From contig JBQHQH010000021.1 in assembly GCA_052067355.1 (NCBI GenBank), positions 1 through 50,902 on the forward strand: a stretch of 50,902 bases of DNA, written 5' to 3'. The notes under the pieces were generated by a model. The model saw only the letters and a program-made list of their open reading frames with translations, was not told the DNA's origin and ran no database searches. Numbering within the stretch: the first letter of the stretch is position 1; the number at the start of each line of letters is the position of its first letter. The translations under genes and the position numbers were made by a program. This DNA is from CABMKH01 sp040797625. GTDB taxonomy: Bacteria; Bacillota; Clostridia; Tissierellales; Tissierellaceae. Positions 7,899 through 15,263 of this stretch are shown here, one piece after another.

Positions 7899-9623
7899 TT
7901 AATTAAGACCAGCCTTTTTAAATTCTTTTTCTACTAATTCCATTATGCAATCACTAGCTACCTCTTCTCTATTGTCAGTTGATGTCCTCAATGAATACTC
8001 CACAATTCCATCTACAGCTTTTTTCCCTACAGTTATTCTAATAGGAATTCCAATCAAATCCCTATCATTAAACTTCACTCCAGCCCTTTCATTTCTATCA
8101 TCTAATAATACCTCTATGTCTTTAGATGTCAGATCTTCATATAATTTCTCTGCCAAATTCATCTGTTCCTCATTTTTGACATTTATAACTGTAATGATGA
8201 CATGATATGGTGCTGTATTTAAAGGCCACATAATCCCATTTTCATCATGATATTGTTCGATAATAGCGGCTACAGATCTAGTAACTCCTATACCATAAGA
8301 GCCCATTACAAAAGGTTTTTCCTTTCCATTTTCATCTAAAAACTTAGCACCTAGACTTTCTGAATATTTTGTACCTAGTTGGAATATATTACCTACTTCT
8401 ATTCCCCTAGCTATATTCAATTTTTCACCACATTTAGGACATATATCTCCCTCTCTTACAAGTAAAAGATCATCTACAACTTCTCCTTCAAAATCCCTTC
8501 CATAGTTAGCATTCTTAATGTGATAGTCAGTTTCATTGCCTCCAACTACTAGGTTTTTCATCTTTGTAATTCGAGAATCTATTATCAATCTAGCGTCTTT
8601 TTCTAATCCAATAGGACCAGTAAATCCCTTATTTGCCTTGGTTATATTCAATATCAAATCCTCATCTGCCATCTGAATTTCGTGTTCTGAAACTCCTAAA
8701 TAGTTGCATAGCTTTGTTTCATTTAACTCTCTATCTCCTGGTATAATGACTACTACGCCCTTTCCAGATACATCATAGACTACAGCTTTAGCAAAATTAG
8801 ACTGATCTATTTTAAAAAATTCCACTAAATCTTCTATGGTCTTTAAACCTGGAGTATATACCTTCTCCGTTGATAGTTCATCTACTACCTCTTCTGAAAC
8901 ATCATATACTACATGAGCCTTTTCATCAGTAGCTGCATAATCACAATGATCACAATATGCAATTAACCCTTCACCAGCTTCAGACATCGCCATAAATTCA
9001 TGGGATACCTTACCGCCCATAGCACCAGTATCTCCTTGGACCACCTTATATTTAAGTTTCAATCTAGTAAATACCCTGTCATAGGCATCCCACATTATGT
9101 CATAGGCTTTTACCATATTTTCATGGTCTGTATCAAAACTATATGCATCTTTCATAATAAATTCTCTACCACGCATCAATCCAAATCTTGGTCTCTTTTC
9201 ATCTCTATATTTAGTCTGAATCTGATATAAATTCAAAGGCAATTGTTTATAAGACTTTATCTCATCTTTAATAAGATTAGTAAAGTATTCTTCATGAGTA
9301 GGGCCTAGGCAGAACTCTCTAGAATTTCTATCCTTTAATTTCCACATCTCTGGTCCAAAATTATCCCATCTACCTGAAGCTTCCCAGAGTTCTTTTGGCT
9401 GGATAGCAGACATCAATAGTTCTTGTGCTCCTGACCTATCCATCTCTTCTCTTACTATCTGTTCTACCTTCTTAATTACCCTATAGCCTAATGGTAAATA
9501 CGAATAAACTCCACTTACTAATCTCCTTATCATGCCAGCTCTAAGTAGAAGCTTATGACTAGGTATTTCAGCTTCTGATGGGTCTTCTTTTAATGTTGGC
9601 ATATACATCTTTGACATTCTCAT
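7899..9623 (-). CDS. proS: Prolyl-tRNA synthetase, bacterial type with editing insert
   Basis: Class II synthetase of 574 residues. Motif 1 lies in the first 80 residues (RAGMIRRLVSGVYSYLPLG), motif 2 is the YRDEKRPRFGLMRGREFIMKD region at about 139-159, and motif 3 is GSYGIGVTR around residue 440. Between motifs 2 and 3 is the long insert that edits mischarged Ala-tRNA-Pro. The C-terminal anticodon domain begins near APYHVIITVINV. The start has AAGGAGTG upstream. It is controlled by the Pro T-box and separated from it by repeats. Confidence 0.97.
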   Translation of the reverse strand: MRMSKMYMPTLKEDPSEAEIPSHKLLLRAGMIRRLVSGVYSYLPLGYRVIKKVEQIVREEMDRSGAQELLMSAIQPKELWEASGRWDNFGPEMWKLKDRNSREFCLGPTHEEYFTNLIKDEIKSYKQLPLNLYQIQTKYRDEKRPRFGLMRGREFIMKDAYSFDTDHENMVKAYDIMWDAYDRVFTRLKLKYKVVQGDTGAMGGKVSHEFMAMSEAGEGLIAYCDHCDYAATDEKAHVVYDVSEEVVDELSTEKVYTPGLKTIEDLVEFFKIDQSNFAKAVVYDVSGKGVVVIIPGDRELNETKLCNYLGVSEHEIQMADEDLILNITKANKGFTGPIGLEKDARLIIDSRITKMKNLVVGGNETDYHIKNANYGRDFEGEVVDDLLLVREGDICPKCGEKLNIARGIEVGNIFQLGTKYSESLGAKFLDENGKEKPFVMGSYGIGVTRSVAAIIEQYHDENGIMWPLNTAPYHVIITVINVKNEEQMNLAEKLYEDLTSKDIEVLLDDRNERAGVKFNDRDLIGIPIRITVGKKAVDGIVEYSLRTSTDNREEVASDCIMELVEKEFKKAGLN

Positions 9624-9639
9624 AAAATCACTCCTTTAT

Positions 9640-9698
9640 AATTTATAATTCACAATGCACAGCTCACAATTATCTGGCGATCAAAGGTCGCCCCTACC
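9640..9698 (-). repeat. Heptamer array plus GGTCGCC hairpin, upstream of proS
   Basis: About three heptamers (AATTCAC, AATGCAC, AGCTCAC) at 9647-9667 are followed by GGCGATC-AAA-GGTCGCC (9676-9692) and CCTAC. This is the same element as at 5535-5597, with one base changed in the left arm. Confidence 0.75.
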
Positions 9699-9718
9699 TA
9701 CAATCCGTTAACACTTAT

Positions 9719-9842
9719 TAGGTTAGGTCATTGTCACAGTCTCGAAACACAAATCTATTTACTCGTTGCACTCGTATAGATTTGGCTCTCGTTGCGTTTG
9801 ACCTACCAACGATTTGCAAAATACGCAAATCGGGTTAGGTCA
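9719..9842 (-). repeat. Compound hairpin repeat in the proS leader
   Basis: It contains the separator segment found before cysS (GTCACAGTCTCGAAA...), an extra hairpin with arms CAAATCTAT and ATAGATTTG, and one complete hairpin module with inner arms GATTTGC/GCAAATC and outer arms GACCTA/TAGGTC. From 9788 onward it is base-for-base identical to 5703-5793, including the T-box terminator. Confidence 0.8.
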
Positions 9843-10068
9843 TAAAAAAACCTTCCATCTCAAATAGAGACGAAAGGTCATTCCGCGGTACCACTCCAAT
9901 AAACCCAAAGGGTTCACTCAATAGCTATAACGTAACTACCGTTTAGATATACTCAATTCCACCTAAAAGCTTTAGGACTGGTTCATTACTAAGAGGGTCA
10001 GAAATCTTCCACCAGACTGATTTCCTCTCTTTAGACCATTAATAATTACTGTTTCCCTTCCTCGCCAA
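9842..10068 (-). promoter_or_regulatory. T-box leader, Pro-specific, controlling proS
   Basis: The specifier region reads GAA-CCA-G, a Pro codon followed by a purine. The T-box is GGAGTGGTACCGCGG; its TGGT pairs with ACCA, the A73 end expected for tRNA-Pro. The terminator has the same sequence as the one before cysS (arms ACCTTTCGTCTC and GAGATGGAAGGT plus seven T). The full leader is roughly 225 nt and runs from just after ispF. Confidence 0.93.
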
Positions 10069-10077
10069 TATATAAGT

Positions 10078-10106
10078 ATTCTACTAAATAGAACTTATTA
10101 TGTCAA
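10078..10106 (-). promoter_or_regulatory. SigA-type promoter for the Pro T-box and proS
   Basis: Consensus TTGACA (10101-10106), a 17-bp spacer and TAGAAT (10078-10083) directly follow the ispF stop codon. Confidence 0.75.
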
Positions 10107-10107
10107 T

Positions 10108-10581
10108 CTAAATCCTTTCAAGAATACACACAGTATAGGATGATATACCTTCTTTTCTACCGACAAAACCCAATTCCTCCGTAGTAGTTGCTTTAACATT
10201 TATATTCTTAATAGATGTATTCAATATCCTAGCCAAATTTCCCCTCATCTCATCTATATATGATGCTAATTTGGGAGACTGTGCGGCAACAGTTGAATCT
10301 ATATTGCCAATCATATATCCTTCATCTTTCATGATATTATATACATTTTCCAAAAGTATCATACTAGATATATCCTTATACTTTGGATCAGTATCTGGAA
10401 AGTGCTTCCCAATATCACCTAATGCCAAAGCTCCTAATATACTGTCCATTATAGAATGAATCAATACATCTGCATCAGAATGTCCTAGTAACCCTTTTTC
10501 ATAGGGTATATCTACTCCACCTATGATCAACTTTCTACCTTCTACCATCTTATGAACATCAAAGCCAAAACCAATCCTCAT
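10108..10581 (-). CDS. ispF: 2-C-methyl-D-erythritol 2,4-cyclodiphosphate synthase
   Basis: MEP-pathway enzyme cyclising CDP-methylerythritol 2-phosphate to MEcPP with loss of CMP, en route to IPP and DMAPP. The zinc ligands Asp8, His10 (GFGFDVH) and His42 (DVLIHSIMD) are all present, as are HFPDTDPKYK and the C-terminal KATTTEELGFVGRKEGI loop. At 157 residues it is full length. It follows ispD by 7 bp and is surely co-transcribed with it. Confidence 0.97.
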   Translation of the reverse strand: MRIGFGFDVHKMVEGRKLIIGGVDIPYEKGLLGHSDADVLIHSIMDSILGALALGDIGKHFPDTDPKYKDISSMILLENVYNIMKDEGYMIGNIDSTVAAQSPKLASYIDEMRGNLARILNTSIKNINVKATTTEELGFVGRKEGISSYTVCILERI

Positions 10582-10588
10582 CTAAATA

Positions 10589-11329
10589 CTATCTCCTTTG
10601 AAATAAAAATTCTCTTCTCAACCTCACACTATCCATATCTTTTAGAAGGGACTCTGCAATAATCAAATCTTCTGGAGTTGTAATCTTTATATTATCATAA
10701 CTGCCCATGATCATCTTTACATCATATCCACTTTTCTCCACTAGAGAACTATCATCTGTCCCTATTATCCCTTCATTTATAGCATGCTCATAGCCTTCCT
10801 TAAGCACACGAGCCCAAAAGCATTGAGGCGTTTGAGCTGCCCATAATAGGCTTCTCTTAGGGGTATGATGTATGATATTAGACTCTTCTATAACCTTCAT
10901 AGTATCCTTTACTGGAACTCCTATTACACAAGCACCATACTCTAAAACCCCTCGTATCCCATCTTCTATATGTTCCATCTTGATAAATGGTCTAGCTCCA
11001 TCATGAGTAAGGACTATATCTGTATTTTCATTTAAAGCTAAAAGCCCATTATATATAGAATCTTGGCGTTCTTTTCCACCTCTGATAATATTGGTGACTT
11101 TCTTAAAGCCATATTTCTTGACTATCTCCTTTCTGCAATAATCTACTTCTTCTTCCTTAGATACCAATATTATCTCATCAATATATCTACATTTCTCAAA
11201 TTTTTCCAATGTATGAACCAATATAGGTTTATTATCAATTGCAATAAACTGCTTATTTATCTTACTTCCCATTCTATTACTCATACCTGCTGCTGCTATA
11301 ATTACAGATACATAATAGTTTTTGTACAT
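10589..11329 (-). CDS. ispD: 2-C-methyl-D-erythritol 4-phosphate cytidylyltransferase
   Basis: Transfers CMP from CTP to MEP, the step before IspE and IspF. The nucleotide-binding motif VIIAAAGMSNRMGSKINKQF is near the N terminus; DGARPFI and WAAQTPQCF are the later family motifs. I start at the ATG at 11329, since AGAGGTG is 6 nt in front; a GTG three codons earlier overlaps that site. About 246 residues, slightly longer than usual at the C terminus. Confidence 0.96.
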   Translation of the reverse strand: MYKNYYVSVIIAAAGMSNRMGSKINKQFIAIDNKPILVHTLEKFEKCRYIDEIILVSKEEEVDYCRKEIVKKYGFKKVTNIIRGGKERQDSIYNGLLALNENTDIVLTHDGARPFIKMEHIEDGIRGVLEYGACVIGVPVKDTMKVIEESNIIHHTPKRSLLWAAQTPQCFWARVLKEGYEHAINEGIIGTDDSSLVEKSGYDVKMIMGSYDNIKITTPEDLIIAESLLKDMDSVRLRREFLFQRR

Positions 11330-11408
11330 TAACTTCACCTCTTATTTTATTATTATAGCATATACCAAAAATAATAAAACAAAAAATTAAAATCTTAGCT
11401 AGCAAAAT

Positions 11409-11431
11409 TAAAAGACCCCGAAGGGTCTTTA
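11409..11431 (-). terminator. Terminator at the yacL stop codon
   Basis: AAAGACCC-TTCG-GGGTCTTT followed by TAAT on the minus strand. The first arm begins at the yacL stop (TAA) and ends the carD/yacL unit before ispD. Confidence 0.8.
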
Positions 11432-12532
11432 AACAGCTCTATCAACCATAGATTTAGGTTTTGCAAATATCATTCTACCTGCAGAAGTCTGCAATACACT
11501 AGTCACTACTACATCTATAGTCTCTCCTATAAACTTTCTTCCTGATTCAACAACTATCATAGTTCCATCATCTAAATACGCCAATCCCTGCCCGGATTCT
11601 TTACCATCTCTGACTACTTGTACTATCATTTCTTCACCTGGCAATACTACAGGCTTCACAGCATTGGCCAGCTCATTTATATTTAATACCTCAATTCCCT
11701 GTACCTCTGCTACTTTATTTAGATTATAGTCATTGGTTATAATCTTTCCCTTTAAAAATTGGGTCAATTTAAGTAACTTTGAATCAACTTCTTGAATATC
11801 TTCAAATTTCTTTTCGTGTATAATTATCTCTATTTCTAGTTCTTTTTGTATCTTATTCAGTATATCTAGCCCTCTTCTTCCTCTATTTCTCTTTAGACCA
11901 TCTGAGGAGTCAGCTATATGCTGCAATTCTTCTAGTACAAACTCTGGGATAACTAGTGGCCCTTCTATAAAACCAGTCTTACAGATATCAGCTATTCTAC
12001 CATCTATGATTACACTAGTATCCAGTATCTTAGGGCATGATTTATAATTCTGCTTTAGTTTGTCCTTTACCCCTTTTCTGTTGATGCTCATTTCGCCTAT
12101 AACATTGGTGATTTCCTCTCTCTTTCTAGTAGCAATTCTAATACCTAGATATCCAAATATGCCAAATAATATTATCTGACCTATAAAACCTACATATGGA
12201 ACTTCTAAATTATCTAAAGGCTTACTAAAGAGAAAAGCAATGACCAAACCAACTATTAAACCAACCGATCCAAGTGCAATATCTGAAGCTGGAAGCTTTT
12301 GTAACTCACTTTCTATTCTTCCAATTATCTTTTTACCTCTATAAATTATATTCGAAGATAAAATAAAAAATATAATTCCAAAAAGCAAAGAAAATCCTGC
12401 ATATATGGCCAAAGCTACCCAGCCATTATTAGAAAACTTAAGAATTTCCAAGGCTTTTAGGATTTCTGCCACTCCAAAGCCCAAGAGCATCCCTACCATG
12501 CCAATGGTAATTTTCATAACCTTACCAAGCAT
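11429..12532 (-). CDS. Membrane-anchored PIN/TRAM-domain protein, YacL-like
   Basis: The N-terminal 140 residues hold about four membrane segments (MKITIGMVGMLLGF, WVALAIYAGFSLLFGIIFFI, IALGSVGLIVGLVIAFLF, FIGQIILFGIFGYLGI). A PIN-type nuclease fold follows (ILDTSVIIDGRIADI with the first Asp, DSSDGLKRNRGRRGLDIL, IITNDYNL), and the last 70 residues form a TRAM RNA-binding domain (PGEEMIVQVVRDGKESGQGLAYLDDGTMIVV). The Bacillus homologue yacL has the same island position. A tRNA- or RNA-cleaving role is inferred from the fold. AGGAGGTG precedes the ATG. Confidence 0.92.
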   Translation of the reverse strand: MLGKVMKITIGMVGMLLGFGVAEILKALEILKFSNNGWVALAIYAGFSLLFGIIFFILSSNIIYRGKKIIGRIESELQKLPASDIALGSVGLIVGLVIAFLFSKPLDNLEVPYVGFIGQIILFGIFGYLGIRIATRKREEITNVIGEMSINRKGVKDKLKQNYKSCPKILDTSVIIDGRIADICKTGFIEGPLVIPEFVLEELQHIADSSDGLKRNRGRRGLDILNKIQKELEIEIIIHEKKFEDIQEVDSKLLKLTQFLKGKIITNDYNLNKVAEVQGIEVLNINELANAVKPVVLPGEEMIVQVVRDGKESGQGLAYLDDGTMIVVESGRKFIGETIDVVVTSVLQTSAGRMIFAKPKSMVDRAV

Positions 12533-12619
12533 CCTACCACCTCCTATATATATTTATTACCAGAAATTCAAAATATAAACCTCATATTCATAAATATATG
12601 GTGCTTTAGAACCATATAT

Positions 12620-13114
12620 TTATTCTTGTTCTTCTTTATAACTTACAGCTTCTTCTATTAATTCTTCTACTCTCTCTACATCAAGATCGCATACCAATAC
12701 CATCTCGGAGATCAACATCTGTTTAGCATCACTTAACATCTTTCTCTCACCAGTAGACAGTCCTTTTTCAATATCAAGTAGCATCAAATTTCTAACTACT
12801 GCTGCTATTTCAAATATATCTCCAGATTTTATTCTGTCCATATTGGCTCTAAATCTTCTATTCCAATTTTGGGGCATATTAGATCTACTACCTCTAAGCA
12901 CAGTGATGACTTCTTCCATTTCTACTTTATCTATAATCTCTCTTACTCCAACATCACTCACATTATCTACGGGTACCATTACTTTCATTTCACCTATTGG
13001 CATCTTCATTATGAAATACTTTCTGATTTCGCCAAGTATTTCTTTTTCTTCAATATTCTCTATAATCCCAGCACCATGCATAGGGTATACTATCTTATCA
13101 CCAATATTAAACAT
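12620..13114 (-). CDS. carD: CarD/CdnL-family RNA polymerase-binding regulator
   Basis: 164 residues starting MFNIGDKIVYPMHGAGIIENI, the CarD_TRCF Tudor-like RNAP-interacting domain, which contacts the beta subunit lobe. The rest is helical with the DNA-contacting region around PQNWNRRFRANMDRI. Family members stabilise open complexes at rRNA and other promoters. Two promoters precede it. It sits upstream of yacL, in the slot where disA lies in Bacillus. AGGAGG precedes the ATG. Confidence 0.93.
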   Translation of the reverse strand: MFNIGDKIVYPMHGAGIIENIEEKEILGEIRKYFIMKMPIGEMKVMVPVDNVSDVGVREIIDKVEMEEVITVLRGSRSNMPQNWNRRFRANMDRIKSGDIFEIAAVVRNLMLLDIEKGLSTGERKMLSDAKQMLISEMVLVCDLDVERVEELIEEAVSYKEEQE

Positions 13115-13147
13115 ATTACAACCTCCTCATTAATAATATCCCACTAT

Positions 13148-13176
13148 ATTATACTACATTAAAGGATAGTTGTAAA
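13148..13176 (-). promoter_or_regulatory. SigA-type promoter for carD, proximal
   Basis: TTTACA (13171-13176), a 17-bp spacer and a perfect TATAAT (13148-13153). The start site would be about 30 nt before the carD ATG. Confidence 0.75.
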
Positions 13177-13182
13177 GTTTAT

Positions 13183-13212
13183 ATTCTACCACAATCAGTT
13201 TTCACTTGTCAA
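13183..13212 (-). promoter_or_regulatory. SigA-type promoter for carD, distal
   Basis: Consensus TTGACA (13207-13212), an 18-bp spacer and TAGAAT (13183-13188), 35 bp upstream of the proximal carD promoter. The two may be alternatives used in different conditions. Confidence 0.55.
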
Positions 13213-13256
13213 CTAGTTACCTAAATTTATTTTAATAAAATAATTATTAGAAATAT

Positions 13257-13286
13257 TTGACAACTACTTGTCCCTAAAAGTATAAT
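13257..13286 (+). promoter_or_regulatory. Consensus SigA promoter for the plus-strand gene at 13319
   Basis: Perfect TTGACA (13257-13262) and perfect TATAAT (13281-13286) with an 18-bp spacer, about 33 bp before the ATG. It points away from the carD promoters. Confidence 0.85.
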
Positions 13287-13318
13287 GAATATAGAATAAC
13301 TTTGACAGGGAGGAAAAA

Positions 13319-13735
13319 ATGGACGAAAATTTAAAAATCTATGATAAAAATGATATGTATGGGGAGTTCCAAGATCAAGTTGCTAAGTCCTTAATAAGGC
13401 ATAAGAGTATTTTAGATATAATGACTAAATTAGATGAGTTTAATGCTAGAATCAACAGAGCAGTGGCAAAATCAGTAACTAGCTGTGGTTGTATCTCTAT
13501 CAATGCTCAAAAACAAGATTTTGATGGTAAATCTTATGAAGATCTGGCAAATAAAGTTAAATCTCATTTAAATGGATATATTTGTGAAAATTGTAAAGAC
13601 ATACTAGAAGAAGAAATAGGTAATTATTTGTTTTATTTAGGTGCTTTATGTAATACTTTAGATTTAGATCTATTTGAAATATTATCACAAGAACATGAAA
13701 GAAATAAAACTCTAGGGGTATTTAGTCTAAAATAA
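13319..13735 (+). CDS. Conserved clostridial protein with MazG-like C-terminal helix
   Basis: 138 residues with GGGAGG 6 nt before the ATG. The centre has NRAVAKSVTSCGCISINAQKQ, with a CxC pair, and later CENC gives a second Cys pair, so a metal site is possible. The C-terminal part (ILEEEIGNYLFYLGALCNTLDLDLFEIL) looks like the end of an all-alpha MazG-type nucleotide pyrophosphohydrolase, but Asn replaces the usual Asp in the second acidic motif. I recall similar clostridial proteins annotated as DUF1573-containing. Function is unknown. It has its own strong promoter and a terminator, so it is a single-gene unit. Confidence 0.75.
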   Translation: MDENLKIYDKNDMYGEFQDQVAKSLIRHKSILDIMTKLDEFNARINRAVAKSVTSCGCISINAQKQDFDGKSYEDLANKVKSHLNGYICENCKDILEEEIGNYLFYLGALCNTLDLDLFEILSQEHERNKTLGVFSLK

Positions 13736-13740
13736 GTGTT

Positions 13741-13771
13741 AAAAAACGGATTCTTAAGAATCCGTTTTTTT
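13741..13771 (+). terminator. Bidirectional terminator after the gene at 13319
   Basis: AAAAAACGGATTCTT and AAGAATCCGTTTTTTT form a near-perfect palindrome with T-runs in both directions, 6 bp after the stop codon. Confidence 0.9.
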
Positions 13772-13824
13772 AGAAATATTTTTTACCTAGCACAAATATA
13801 TTCCATAAAAAACTTAAATAAAAA

Positions 13825-13880
13825 ACACCAAAAGCTATTTCAAAAGCAATCATATACATCACTTTTGAGATAGCCTTTTT
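13825..13880 (-). terminator. Terminator after radA
   Basis: Arms GGCTATCTCAAAAG and CTTTTGAAATAGCT around a 15-nt loop lie directly after the radA stop on the minus strand, followed by a T-rich run. Confidence 0.7.
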
Positions 13881-13881
13881 T

Positions 13882-15261
13882 CTACTTTAAACAACTATTG
13901 ATTACGTCTTTTAGAGTCTTTAATTCAATGGTCTTTAGATTTTTGAATTCACCTTTTCTCGCACTATTTGGTGGAATATATGCCTTTTTAAATCCAATCC
14001 TATCTAATTCTCTAAGTCTAACATCTAGAGAAGGTACTTTCTTTAACTCTCCAGTAAGCCCTACATCTGCAATAAATACAGTATCATTTGGTATACCAAT
14101 TTGATATACAGACGATGCAATACTCATGATCACAGCTAGATTAGATGCTTGTTCGCTTAATTTTATTCCTCCCGTAGTCTTGATAACTACATTTTTATCA
14201 TATAGTCTCGTTCCACCTCTCTGCTCGAGAATAGATACCAGAGTATTTAGTTGCTCCCTTCTCATACACTCTCCTATTCTTGATGGATAAGGTGTGAAAG
14301 AATCAGAAACTAATGACTCTATCTCCAATATTATAGGTCTTGTCCCCTCTCTTACAACAGTTATAGCACTACCTGAAACTAACTCATCCTTTTCCCTCTT
14401 TGTCATAAAATACTCTGAAGGATTGTCAATAGATATCATACCATCTTCTGTCATGTTAAAAAATCCCATTTCACCTGTAGAACCATATCTATTTTTAGTT
14501 GTAAGCAAAGTCCTAAGTTCCTCACCACTTTCACCTTCTATAATGAGTACTGTATCTACAAGATGTTCAAGTGCCCTTACTCCAGCTAATTCATCTTCCT
14601 TGGTCATCTGCCCTACTATAAAAATAGCCCTAGGTCTAGATGGATCCTTCGCCTTCTTTACTAATTCATATGCACACTCCATGGTTTGAGTAGGAGAACC
14701 TGCTCTCGAACTAGGAAATGCTTCCAGTGAAAAGGTCTGTATACTATCTACTATTATAAAATCTGGATCAATTTCATCAATATTTTCCAATATATTATCC
14801 ATACTATTATCTGAAACTACCCATACATTCTTATGAATTTTCTTTATTATCCTATCTGCCCTAGATTTAATCTGAGATTCTGATTCTTCACCCGAAGCAT
14901 ATAGAACCATATGCCCCATAGATGCCAAAGCATTGGCCACTTGTAATAACAAAGTAGACTTTCCTGCACCTGGTTTAGCCGCTAATATAGTGACGGAATC
15001 CCTTACAATTCCGCCACCCATAACTCTATTAAATTCTTGAATATCTGTTACAATTCTATGGCTATTTGTGGATTCTATATCTTCCAATCTCTTTAATGGC
15101 TTCTTTGCAAATAAAACCCTGTTGGAAGATTTCTTATTTGTATCACTGGATACTATAGTCTGTACAAGGGAATTCCATGTATTACACTCAGGGCACTTTC
15201 CCATATAACCTATAGTTTCATATCCACAATTGCTGCATATATAGACTGTTTTTTTCTTCAT
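13882..15261 (-). CDS. radA: DNA repair protein RadA
   Basis: RecA-related DNA-branch-migration ATPase, 459 residues. N-terminal zinc finger Cys9-x2-Cys12 and Cys23-x2-Cys26; Walker A KPGAGKST at 96-103; the RadA-specific KNRYGSTGE motif near residue 260; and a C-terminal Lon-protease-like domain (ADVGLTGELKKV) that lacks peptidase residues. It follows clpC by 2 bp as the last gene of the ctsR operon. disA, the usual next gene in Bacillus, is absent. Confidence 0.97.
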   Translation of the reverse strand: MKKKTVYICSNCGYETIGYMGKCPECNTWNSLVQTIVSSDTNKKSSNRVLFAKKPLKRLEDIESTNSHRIVTDIQEFNRVMGGGIVRDSVTILAAKPGAGKSTLLLQVANALASMGHMVLYASGEESESQIKSRADRIIKKIHKNVWVVSDNSMDNILENIDEIDPDFIIVDSIQTFSLEAFPSSRAGSPTQTMECAYELVKKAKDPSRPRAIFIVGQMTKEDELAGVRALEHLVDTVLIIEGESGEELRTLLTTKNRYGSTGEMGFFNMTEDGMISIDNPSEYFMTKREKDELVSGSAITVVREGTRPIILEIESLVSDSFTPYPSRIGECMRREQLNTLVSILEQRGGTRLYDKNVVIKTTGGIKLSEQASNLAVIMSIASSVYQIGIPNDTVFIADVGLTGELKKVPSLDVRLRELDRIGFKKAYIPPNSARKGEFKNLKTIELKTLKDVINSCLK

Positions 15262-15263
15262 AA

